Assembly: GCA_015179125.1 (NCBI GenBank)
Contig: WHVA01000235.1
Span: 1 to 64,000 of the forward strand
Origin: Gautieria morchelliformis
Lineage: Eukaryota > Basidiomycota > Agaricomycetes > Gomphales > Gomphaceae
Direction: 5' to 3'
Length of the DNA: 64,000 bases
The position numbers and the translations under genes were made by a program. Of the stretch, positions 21,580 to 30,082 are shown piece after piece (positions within the stretch are counted from its first letter, which is position 1; every line of letters starts with the position of its first letter). The notes below the pieces were generated by a model. That model made no database searches. It worked only from the letters and a program-made list of their open reading frames with translations, and was not told the origin of the DNA.

Positions 21580-22098
21580 ATGCCACCAAGCACAGACCCC
21601 ACACCACCTGCCACGTCACCATCCCGCACGAGGGCCAGCAACCAGCAAGGAGCGAACAAGTCCAGAGCCGAGCTGCTAGCAGACCCCTATGCCGCAGTAC
21701 GCATGAAGGAAGCGGCACGCACCTTCCTGGACAGACAGGGCTTCTTCGCCAAGGAAGAGCCCATGACAACAGAACTCCTCAGCCACACGCTCCTATCACT
21801 AGCCCACAGCACCTCGGGAAAGTCACTACAGGAGGGGGTCAGATCGGTCACGATACTCATGATGGAAGAGGTGGCGAAAAACCTGGGAGAGATAGTAGTC
21901 AAACACGTCGAGGGAAAGCTGAAAACAGCTATCAAGAGGTTCAATGAGGTGACAGAGGTGGCGAGAAACCTAACGGAGGCTGCGCAGTTCTCCATGGAGG
22001 GGATGGCCAAGTTGGTTGAGGAGGCTCGCGAGCACCAGCAAGGGATGAGAAGCCAGGGCACACAGGGAGGCGAGGCAGCGACATACACGGCGGCGTGA
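21580..22098 (+). CDS. LINE ORF1, N-terminal part
   Basis: ATG-initiated frame of 172 codons. It has a basic, Ser/Pro-rich start, then a long helical region (EVAKNLGEIVVKHVEGKL, FNEVTEVARNLTEAAQFS) likely to form a coiled coil, as in LINE ORF1 proteins that trimerise and bind RNA. It ends in TGA after a GCG-rich run. The sequence of the next frame carries on without a gap in sense from about 22093, so ORF1 appears split by a frameshift near 22095 and a TGA at 22155 ahead of the next ATG. This copy's ORF1 is therefore probably inactive. Confidence 0.75.
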   Translation: MPPSTDPTPPATSPSRTRASNQQGANKSRAELLADPYAAVRMKEAARTFLDRQGFFAKEEPMTTELLSHTLLSLAHSTSGKSLQEGVRSVTILMMEEVAKNLGEIVVKHVEGKLKTAIKRFNEVTEVARNLTEAAQFSMEGMAKLVEEAREHQQGMRSQGTQGGEAATYTAA

Positions 22099-22181
22099 AG
22101 GGGAATGTCCCGCTCTCACACCCGAACACCCTAGCCAGGGCCAGAGCCAGAGAATGACAGTTACTGGTAGATAAGGACCCT

Positions 22182-23267
22182 ATGGCAGGAAACGACTCCC
22201 TGAAAGAGCTCACGGAGCTAGAGTTAGTTGCGAAGGCAAATGAGGCCGTGGAACAGATAAGCCAAACGGAGGAGGTCGAGAAGGAATGCTTCATAGGGGC
22301 AAAGAGACTGGCAAATGGGGGAATAGTCTTCGAGCTGCGGTCTGGGACAGCGACCAAGTGGCTACAGCAAAACAAGGGGAACTTCCTCGAGCATTTCAGT
22401 GGAACGGCGATCATCAAGGATAGAGCGGTATCGGTAATCATAGAATATGTTCCATTATCACATTCACCGGAAGCTTTTGCAGAGTTAAGAAAAATCGAAA
22501 GAGAATCCAGCTTGCCACCGGACACGCTGATATCAACCAGGTGGATCAAGCCAATCCACAGGCGAACCGAAGGACAAAGATCTGCCCACATAATTGCCAA
22601 GTTGGCGAACACAGAAACAGCGAACAAAAGCATCAGGGACGGAATAATCATATCGGGAAAGCGCACCTGGGCTAGGAGAATGAGGAGGGAACTGAGAAGG
22701 TGTCTAAAGTGCCAGAAGCACAACATGAGACACATGGCGGCGGACTGCGGGGGACTCGAAACATGCGGCACGTGCGGCAAAGGGCACAGGACAGCGGGGT
22801 GCGAGGAGACAGACCCGAGCAAATTTAAATGTGTCAACTGCGACAAACATGGCCACGCCTCATGGGACCGAACATGCCCCTCCTTCAGAGCCGCGTGCCA
22901 GGCAGCGGAGAAAGCCGATCCCAAACACACATACAAATACTTCCCAGACGAGCATCCCTGGACGTGGGAACAGCAGGGACAGGCGATGGAAACCGAGGAT
23001 GCAGGAGAAATATTCAGAACAATGAGAGCGCAAGAGGAAGTCAGACAGAAAAATGCGACAGAGCACCAAAGGAACACGGGAGGCGCAGAAGAGAGAGAAC
23101 AGAGCAATCGAGGGCACAGGGGAGCAAACCCGCCAAGGGGACACAGGGACCAAGGATGGGCAAACCACCACGACAGACAGAGGCGACTGGATGAGTTCGG
23201 AATAACAGTTAGCCAACCGGAAGAGAGCTCGAGGGATGATGACGTCAACGACCAATACTGCGGATGA
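22182..23267 (+). CDS. LINE ORF1, C-terminal part with three CCHC knuckles
   Basis: 361-codon frame from ATG 22182, although the sense-bearing frame extends upstream. The first half resembles an RNA-binding ORF1 core (EYVPLSHSPEAFAELRKIER). It is followed near residues 170-230 by three zinc knuckles: CLKCQKHNMRHMAADC, CGTCGKGHRTAGC and CVNCDKHGHASWDRTC. The tail is charged and Gln/Glu-rich. The stop overlaps the ORF2 start as ATGA at 23264-23267. Role: RNA chaperone and packaging with ORF2 protein in the element RNP. Confidence 0.88.
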   Translation: MAGNDSLKELTELELVAKANEAVEQISQTEEVEKECFIGAKRLANGGIVFELRSGTATKWLQQNKGNFLEHFSGTAIIKDRAVSVIIEYVPLSHSPEAFAELRKIERESSLPPDTLISTRWIKPIHRRTEGQRSAHIIAKLANTETANKSIRDGIIISGKRTWARRMRRELRRCLKCQKHNMRHMAADCGGLETCGTCGKGHRTAGCEETDPSKFKCVNCDKHGHASWDRTCPSFRAACQAAEKADPKHTYKYFPDEHPWTWEQQGQAMETEDAGEIFRTMRAQEEVRQKNATEHQRNTGGAEEREQSNRGHRGANPPRGHRDQGWANHHDRQRRLDEFGITVSQPEESSRDDDVNDQYCG

Positions 23268-26200
23268 ACGAACACAACCCGAACAGAAGCAACCTGTGGA
23301 TTAGACAACAAAACATGAACAAGTCACTCACAGCGGTGAATGACCTATTAGCCAAATGCCCCCCCAAAGAATACGACATCATAGCTATTCAAGAACCGTA
23401 CATAGACTTTCTGGGAAACACCAGGGCGTCCCCACATTGGTTCTCAGTATATCCGCCAACACACTACCAAGACAAGAGCAAGCGCACGAGATCTATGATC
23501 CTAGTAAGTAAAAGGCTGGCCACAGACGCTTGGGTAGCGCTAGAAGTAGGGTCGCCAGACATCACGGCGGTGAAAATCAAAACACAAACCGGGGTCGTTC
23601 TAATATATAACATATACTGCGACTGTACTCACTCACAAGGAATTAGAACCCTACAGAACCACATGCAAAGCCGAGCAGGACAAGAACAGACACAGCAAGA
23701 AGATGTCGACGGAGCAATATGGTTAGGCGACTTCAACAGACACCACCCGATATGGGACGAGCACAGAAACGCGCATCTATTCACAAGGAACAACTTAGAC
23801 GAGGTCCAGATCCTACTCAACGCAGTGGCAGACCACGACATGCATATGGCGCTCCCTAAAGAAATACCTACGCTAAGGGCCATGGCTACAGGAAATCACA
23901 CGTGTACTGACAACGTCTTCATCTCCACAGAAATGATAGAGCGTATCATAAGTTGCAAGACCATACCTGAGGACCAGCCAGCTAAGAGCAATCATTTCCC
24001 GATCAACACACTCCTAGACGTTTCGCCGCCAACAACGACCTACATACCAAAAGCCAACTACAGGCAGGTCGACTGGAACGTGTTCAACGAGGAGCTGCAG
24101 CGAATGCTCAGGGCTAGCATCCCAGACCCATCGCTGAACCACAGAACTCAGTTCATGCAGCGCCTCGGAGCAGTGACAGCGGCGATCATGAAGGTGGCAG
24201 AGGACAGAGTGCCCAAGACTAAGCCCTCCCCATACATGAAGCGATGGTGGTCTGCTGAACTGACATGCATCAGGACAGAAACCAGGAAGCTCGGACGAAA
24301 GTCATACGCTAGAAGGGACGATCCGAACGATAAAGCGCGTGAGGACGACAAGGCAGCCAGGAGCCGATATGCTGGAGCGATAGAGAAGTCGAAGCAGGAA
24401 CATTGGGATGCGTTCCTGGAGGAGATCGACCTGAAGATGGTGTGGACCGCACACAAATACGCGTCGACGGATGCAACGGACGGGCGAAAAGCCAGAATCC
24501 CGACCCTCATAGGGAAGAGGGAAGACGAAACGAGATGGGTAGCCGACTCGAACGAGCAAAAGGCGGAACTACTCTTCAACACGTTCTTCCCAGGGGTAAG
24601 AGCACAAGCAGAAGATACCCCAGCAGAGCACGAATACCCCGAGCCAGCATACGACTACGCCCCGATCACAGATGAACAAATCCGCAGGGCGATCCAAAAG
24701 CTCAACCCGTTCAAAGCAGCTGGAGCCAACGGTATCCCTAATGTCGTGATCAAACAGTGCACTGACGTCCTGCTGCCGTACATAGGTCCATTATTCCGAG
24801 CAACAATCGAGCTAGACATATACCCACACGAGTGGAGGGACTCGATTACCAGGGTGCTCCGCAAGCCGGGCAAGGCTGACTACACGGTGCCCGGAGCATA
24901 CCGACCCATTGCACTGCTAGACACCATGGGGAAAGTACTGTCAGCATGTATAGTGGAAGACCTGGTAACAATGACAGAGAGACACCACCTTCTACCGGCG
25001 AACCATTTCGGATGCAGACCAGGCCGAACGACTACCGATGCGCTCCACTACATCATCGCAACTGCCAAAGATGCGTGGAGGAGAGGCAGAGTGGTAGGGT
25101 TGCTATTCCTCGACATCAAAGGCGCGTTCCCCAGCATTGTGCTAGACAAACTGATACACAATATGAGAAAGAGGGGCATACCAGAGGAATACACGAGATG
25201 GATCTGCAGAAGGGTAGAGGGGCGAACCACCACGATAAGTTTCGATGACCACACTGCGCCGGCAAGAATAGTCGGCAGAGGGATGGACCAGGGATGCCCG
25301 GTGTCAGCCATAGCATACCAGTATTACAATGCCGACCTACTAGAGACAGTCAGAAATGCCAACAAAGAAGACTGCGTAGTATTCGTGGACGACACTACCC
25401 TGATGGCAGAGGGAAAGGACCTGAAGCAGGCTTTCGACAAGCTCGCGGACATAATGAGCAGGACCATGGGGGCAGGCGACTGGGCCGAGGCGCACCAATG
25501 CTCCTTCGAGGTTAGCAAATTTGGACTTATGGGGCTCACCAGGGGAAGGGAAAAAGACCCAAGTGCACCCAAAAAGACCAGACCGATCACGAGACCAACC
25601 ATCACAATCGGCCAGCAGATCATCAAGCCGACAGCCACGCACAAGTGCCTAGGAGTCATACTAGACCAAGAGCTGAGGTTCAGGGAGCACGTCAATTACG
25701 CGCTCAAAAAGGGGAAGAAATACCTGGCGCAATATAAGAGGCTTGCGAAGAACACAAGAGGGGTCAAAGCTAAGCACATGAGACGATATTACCTAGCAGT
25801 CGCCATCCCGAGAATGCTGTACGCCGCTGACATTTTTCTTATACCAGGTACCAGAAACAACAAAGGCACAAAAGGATACATAAATAAGCTGGCAAGGATA
25901 CAGAGACAAGCAGCCCTGTCCATCACTGGAGCGATGAACACCACGGCGACCGACACGCTAGACGCACATGCCAACCTGCACCCCTTCCCATTACTGGTTG
26001 CCAAGATGGTACATAGAGCAGCAACAAGGATAGCTTGCCTACCAGAACACCACCCATTGGCGCCAAAAGCCCTGAAATCCGCGAAGCGCTACATGAAGAG
26101 ACACAGATCGCCGCTGCACGAAATAATGCACATCTACGACATGCAGCCCAAGAAGATGGAAAAAATACATACGGTGTGCTCCGGGCCCAAATGGGCCCCC

Positions 26201-27181
26201 GCTTTCGAGACACGCATACCCCATGACAAACAGCAGGCTATCGAAGAGCTAGAGGCTGACACAGCCGATGTCATAGTCTATACAGACGGATCGAGCATCG
26301 ACAGAGGGGTGGGAGCAGCTGCGGTATTGTACAGAGGCGGCGTCGAGCAGAAGGCAGTAAGTCTATACATGGGCGCAGAGCAGGACCACACAGTCTTCGA
26401 GGCCAAGCTAGTAGGGGCCGCCATGGGTGCGAAGCTCTTGAGCATGGAAAGGGGAAGGCGATACGTCATAGCAAGCGATAGTCGCACGGCCATACAAACC
26501 ACTAGAAGAGAGAAACAGATCCTGGCGCAATATCTTGTCAACGCGATACATCAACAAGTACAGGGACTGGTGAGGCAACAGCCACAGGCTACAGTGGTTA
26601 TGAGGTGGGTGCCAGGACACGAGGGGGTGGAAGGGAACGAGAGAGCCGACGAGCAGGCAAAAAGGGCAGCGAGAGGGGAGACCAGCGAGGAAAGGCACAT
26701 AGCAATAGAGTGCAGAGGAATTCTGCCCAGAAGCAAGGCAGCAGAGCTTCAGAGATTCCAGGAACAAGTCAGACAGGAAGCAAAAAGCTACTTCAAGAGG
26801 TCGCCGAGAGCAAGGGTAGCGCACAAGATCGAGCCGTCCATGCCATCCATCGCATACACCAAACTCATACACAGAATGCCACGCGGACAAGCCAGCCTAC
26901 TTATACAACTCAGGACGGGGCATGTGGGACTAAACAAGCACTTGCATAAGATTGGGAAGGTCGACACACCCAAGTGTCCAGGGTGTAGGCGAGCAGATGA
27001 AACCGTCTTTCACTTCCTGATTAGGTGTCCAGCCTACAGCAAGCAGAGAAGGACAATGGAGCGGGACCTCGGAAGAGCGGCCACATCGGTCAAAACACTC
27101 CTGACCAGACCTAAGGCAATGAAGCACCTCTTCAGGTATGTGCACGCCACAGGCAGATTTACCACGAAGCACGGAGACTAG
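23264..27181 (+). CDS. LINE ORF2: endonuclease, reverse transcriptase, RNase H
   Basis: 1,305 aa from ATG 23264. Residues about 10-240 form an APE-type endonuclease (IIAIQEPY, IWLGDFNRHHPIW, SNHFPI). Residues about 490-780 form the reverse transcriptase (LFLDIKGAFPS, GMDQGCPVSA, then the catalytic FVDD at about 706). Residues about 1000-1130 are an RNase H with D-E-D-H-D residues visible in VYTDGSS, FEAKLVGA, ASDSRTA and GHEGVEGNERAD. Near 1235 is a C-terminal zinc motif, CPGCRRADETVFHFLIRC. The frame is uninterrupted. It performs target-primed reverse transcription of the element RNA. Confidence 0.95.
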   Translation: MNEHNPNRSNLWIRQQNMNKSLTAVNDLLAKCPPKEYDIIAIQEPYIDFLGNTRASPHWFSVYPPTHYQDKSKRTRSMILVSKRLATDAWVALEVGSPDITAVKIKTQTGVVLIYNIYCDCTHSQGIRTLQNHMQSRAGQEQTQQEDVDGAIWLGDFNRHHPIWDEHRNAHLFTRNNLDEVQILLNAVADHDMHMALPKEIPTLRAMATGNHTCTDNVFISTEMIERIISCKTIPEDQPAKSNHFPINTLLDVSPPTTTYIPKANYRQVDWNVFNEELQRMLRASIPDPSLNHRTQFMQRLGAVTAAIMKVAEDRVPKTKPSPYMKRWWSAELTCIRTETRKLGRKSYARRDDPNDKAREDDKAARSRYAGAIEKSKQEHWDAFLEEIDLKMVWTAHKYASTDATDGRKARIPTLIGKREDETRWVADSNEQKAELLFNTFFPGVRAQAEDTPAEHEYPEPAYDYAPITDEQIRRAIQKLNPFKAAGANGIPNVVIKQCTDVLLPYIGPLFRATIELDIYPHEWRDSITRVLRKPGKADYTVPGAYRPIALLDTMGKVLSACIVEDLVTMTERHHLLPANHFGCRPGRTTTDALHYIIATAKDAWRRGRVVGLLFLDIKGAFPSIVLDKLIHNMRKRGIPEEYTRWICRRVEGRTTTISFDDHTAPARIVGRGMDQGCPVSAIAYQYYNADLLETVRNANKEDCVVFVDDTTLMAEGKDLKQAFDKLADIMSRTMGAGDWAEAHQCSFEVSKFGLMGLTRGREKDPSAPKKTRPITRPTITIGQQIIKPTATHKCLGVILDQELRFREHVNYALKKGKKYLAQYKRLAKNTRGVKAKHMRRYYLAVAIPRMLYAADIFLIPGTRNNKGTKGYINKLARIQRQAALSITGAMNTTATDTLDAHANLHPFPLLVAKMVHRAATRIACLPEHHPLAPKALKSAKRYMKRHRSPLHEIMHIYDMQPKKMEKIHTVCSGPKWAPAFETRIPHDKQQAIEELEADTADVIVYTDGSSIDRGVGAAAVLYRGGVEQKAVSLYMGAEQDHTVFEAKLVGAAMGAKLLSMERGRRYVIASDSRTAIQTTRREKQILAQYLVNAIHQQVQGLVRQQPQATVVMRWVPGHEGVEGNERADEQAKRAARGETSEERHIAIECRGILPRSKAAELQRFQEQVRQEAKSYFKRSPRARVAHKIEPSMPSIAYTKLIHRMPRGQASLLIQLRTGHVGLNKHLHKIGKVDTPKCPGCRRADETVFHFLIRCPAYSKQRRTMERDLGRAATSVKTLLTRPKAMKHLFRYVHATGRFTTKHGD

Positions 27182-27416
27182 GAGACATCGGGAAAGGCAG
27201 AGATGGAGGGACAGAAAAAAACGGAGACGAACGCGCAGGCGCAACACATGCGCACTAACCACCCCGCTCACGAAGGCACGGAATTGCCCAGGGCCTCGCC
27301 CATGGAGCACAGGTGGAGATAGAATAGGACAGGCTGGATAGACATATGTGTCGACGGGCGATTTGTAGAACGCGTCTTACATAGGGCTCAGCCCCAAAAG
27401 ACGTTAAATTGGATGC

Positions 27417-27435
27417 AAAAAAAAAAAAAAAAAAA
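27417..27435 (+). other. LINE poly(A) tail
   Basis: A19 directly before the right copy of the target duplication. It is preceded by a 3' UTR segment, CGTCTTACATAGGGCTCAGC, then CCCCAAAAGACGTTAAAT. The same segment ends the truncated LINE at 45955-46019. Confidence 0.95.
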
Positions 27436-28170
27436 GTGTTCTGCAAAGCTCGGCTTGGGCTGCAGCTAAGCCGGAGCCAAGCTGCCAAAAGCCTGGCCGA
27501 GCCGGGCCAAAGCCATCTTGAGGCCGGCACCTGGGGCTCGGCCTGGGTTTTAGAGAGCCCGAGCTGAGCCCTGAAGCGGCTTTTGAGCGCTTACCTGGCA
27601 TGTGCGAAACGGGTAGCCAGCTGCACTAAAGTATAGTTTGTAGTGTATTAGTTGAGTTTGAAAAAAAAACCTCTCTGATTTCTCAGCTTGTCCACCGTCA
27701 TGCCCTTTCCCTGTATCCAGGAACCTGATGATGATGATGAGGTTCAACCACTCCTGCTCAAGAGCATCCATTTGGGCCGCATGCTCAAGCCAAGCGCCCT
27801 GCTGAAGGATCCAGACAACGTTGCCAACATTCCTGTTCCGGAAAAGCATACCATGGTAGTGACTACAGTGGTAGACTATGACCAACATAAAAAGAAAAGA
27901 AAAAAACCTATTGCTGAGCCATCCTTAGTTAGTGAGCCAAATGTGAGGCCCACTGCCAAGCCAGCTGAACCAGGAACTTCATCTATACAAGAGAAGATCA
28001 ACAACTAGTTAAAAGTACATATAAATTTTAGTTTGGTGTGGCATCCCCTCCAATGAGATTGCCCACCCATCAAGGCTCGGCCCTGAATTATTTGAGCCCG
28101 AGCCGGCATGAGCTGAGCCAAGGCCATGGCTTTTGGGCCGAGCCGGGCTTTGCAGAACACTATTGGTGAC

Positions 28171-29030
28171 GCATTTGCATACGTCACTGATGGGTCATAA
28201 GCCATGAGCACGTTGTGACCTTGGGCATGTCTTTTCTTGGAGACATGCTGGGTGTGACCTGGATCATAATTCTTTAGATCCAAGCCAACTGTGTAAAAGC
28301 CATCAGGGACGTCCTCAACTGATGCTGGCAGCTCACTTGGGACCATGAAGGATGGGCTGTGGGGGCTAGTCATCTAGGCTATCCGGTGCAGCATTGGCTG
28401 GGAGGTGATGGATCTGGAGCAGAGATCCAGGCCACCAGCCCCAGTGCTGTGTGCGATGGCAAAGGGGCCATTGTGTGGAATGAAGGGGCCATTGTGTGGG
28501 ATGAAGGGGCCATTGTGTGGGATGAAGGGGCCATTGTGTGGGATGATGGGGCCATTGTGTGGGATGATGGGCCATTGTGTGGGATGATGGGCCTGCTATG
28601 GGTTGTGGGGCCAACTCTGTTCACACTCAGTTTGAGGTCATGATTTTGTGTTTCAGGGCCTGGAGCTGTTTCCCCAGGTCCTGCATTTTGGCATGCTCAG
28701 CATCAAGCGTGCTTTCAAGGGTCCTGATGTAGTTCTTTAGGACAGCTATCTCATGCTTCAGGTCATGGCAGGCAGCCCGAGCATCTCTCACTGCGTGGCA
28801 TTTGACCTTGTTGACCCATGATGGCCATGCCCTCACTATGGTATTGCCAACATCTTTCTCTGCCAATCGCACGCAGTGTGCATTGGTGGTGGCCTTTAGG
28901 TGGGCTGAAAAGGTGGAGCAGTCCTGGCGGATGATGGCCAGGCCATCTGTCCACCCAACAATTTCCCAGCGCTCCTCTATGGTCGTAGGTGTAGAAAGCC
29001 TCTGCGGGGTTGCATATGCATGATGGGATC
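28171..29030 (-). pseudogene. Unidentified minus-strand coding fragment
   Basis: Coding-like minus-strand pieces read in order from about 29000 to 28171. They include GWTDGLAIIRQDCSTFSAHL, a helical segment with AACHDLKHEIAVLKNYIRTL (probable coiled coil), a minisatellite-expanded stretch, then NYDPGHTQHVSKKRHAQGHN and LMAYDPSVTYANAS. Beyond the hAT MITE the sequence seems to go on at 21427-21330 and 20585-20498. The frames do not run through. I do not recognise the family; it could be a decayed element protein or a lineage-specific host gene. Confidence 0.45.
28457..28595. repeat. 21-bp minisatellite, about 6-7 units
   Basis: Near-perfect tandem copies of ATGAAGGGGCCATTGTGTGGG, with some GAT-for-GAA variants and one shortened unit. 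The unit is a multiple of three, so the minus-strand frame reads as a 7-residue repeat (PSSHTMA). It lies inside the unidentified coding fragment. Confidence 0.9.
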
Positions 29031-30082
29031 GTGAGGTTCATAAAGAGATATAGAGAGAATAGAGATGAGAACACAACTTCGGTTGTATGCGCAAACACCA
29101 TGCGCAGTGACAACAGCACTAGACACCGACTGATATATCGCCATCCAGTCACAAGCCTCATGGGCTAGAATAAGAGCACAACGTTGGAGATTTACTGCCT
29201 GAGTTTCTATACATGTATCCTAGCTATTTAAGTTATTGGAATAAACCTATACTATGCTAGGTATGAAAGGGTGTTATGGAGCGACGAGTGCCACCAGTGC
29301 ATGATGTATGCACCGGTGCTGGAGTTGTCCCTTATCACATGGAGCTAATATATGCATCAGGAACGATGGAGCGCCTTCCGCGCTCCATCTCGGATCTGTT
29401 CCTTGGTTGGCCCTGGAACTGGGCTCAGGGTCAAGGTCACCGTTAGATGTGCGCGCCAGTGATAGCGCGCATGCACATGATATGCAGTGCTGGCAGTAAT
29501 TATGTGCACATACATGTCCTGGGATGTGCCGGGAAGTTGTTATGACCTTGTTAGTGGTGTATATGGATGTAAAATTCGATTTCCCTATTCATACCAGTAG
29601 GAACGCTGAGGATGGTGGTGGCCCCTTGTCTGGGGACTGTCAATTGTGTCGTGGACGTCAAGTGATCAATGTCCATGCCATGGTCGGCACAGTCCGGCAT
29701 ATCACATGCAGGGCATGCAACGTATGTGACCTGATGTCTTCTGGGCAGGTCACTGTGGCTTGGTCACTCCCCAAAGCTCTAGGTAGTGATCTAGAGCCTC
29801 TAGGTCCCTGCACACTGATATGGTGGTTATTATTACTTTTAAAGACAGGTGGCAGGATGGAAATTTTGCCAATGAATCAGCGGCATACTCACCCCCTCAA
29901 CACATGATGCAGAGACACATTTGAACTACTATGTTTCGTTTTTCAATAAGTACCCATCAGTCTGCGTGTACTATGCATGCCGTTCGGCAATTAGGGACCT
30001 TGATTGATTGATACTCTACAGAGGCTCGAAGTAACGGCGTGAATGTTTGAATAAATCCTGACTTCTATTTTACATGGTACAT
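29031..30082. other. Intergenic, with two short hairpins
   Basis: No convincing gene. It holds two perfect stem-loops: GATGGAGCGC/GCGCTCCATC with a 5-nt loop at 29365-29389, and TGCGCGC/GCGCGCA with an 8-nt loop at 29450-29471. The right end is the presumed 3' flank of the DDX60-like gene, whose stop codon is at 30083-30085; an AATAAA-like AATAAATC lies on the plus strand only. Confidence 0.5.

Larger units (their letters stand above)
21443..27435 (+). mobile_element. Full-length Tad1-like LINE
   Basis: 5,993-bp non-LTR retrotransposon flanked by the 13-bp target duplication GTGTTCTGCAAAG (21430-21442 and 27436-27448). It has a 5' leader of about 137 bp, ORF1, ORF2 and a 3' UTR of about 235 bp ending in A19 (27417-27435). 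Architecture (zinc-knuckle ORF1; ORF2 with APE-type endonuclease, RT, RNase H and a C-terminal zinc motif) fits the Tad1 group of fungal LINEs (inference). The long target duplication and intact ORF2 suggest a recent insertion. It landed in the left terminal repeat of a hAT MITE. A truncated relative lies at about 45009-46019. Confidence 0.95.
21428..28162. mobile_element. hAT-type MITE (729 bp) split by a LINE
   Basis: Ends TAGTGTTCTGCAAAGC...GCTTTGCAGAACACTA are terminal inverted repeats. They are flanked by the exact 8-bp duplication TTGGTGAC (21420-21427 and 28163-28170). An 8-bp duplication and a TAGTG start are hallmarks of hAT elements. Without the LINE the element is 21428-21442 plus 27449-28162. 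Subterminal GC-rich words (GGCTCGG, GAGCCCGAGC) recur at both ends, as in many hATs. No transposase is encoded, so it is non-autonomous. Confidence 0.93.

Noticed and set aside
21941-23311. Long minus-strand frame of 456 codons
   Set aside because: It is antisense to LINE ORF1, which has clear zinc knuckles. The antisense product is Ser/Leu-rich without motifs.
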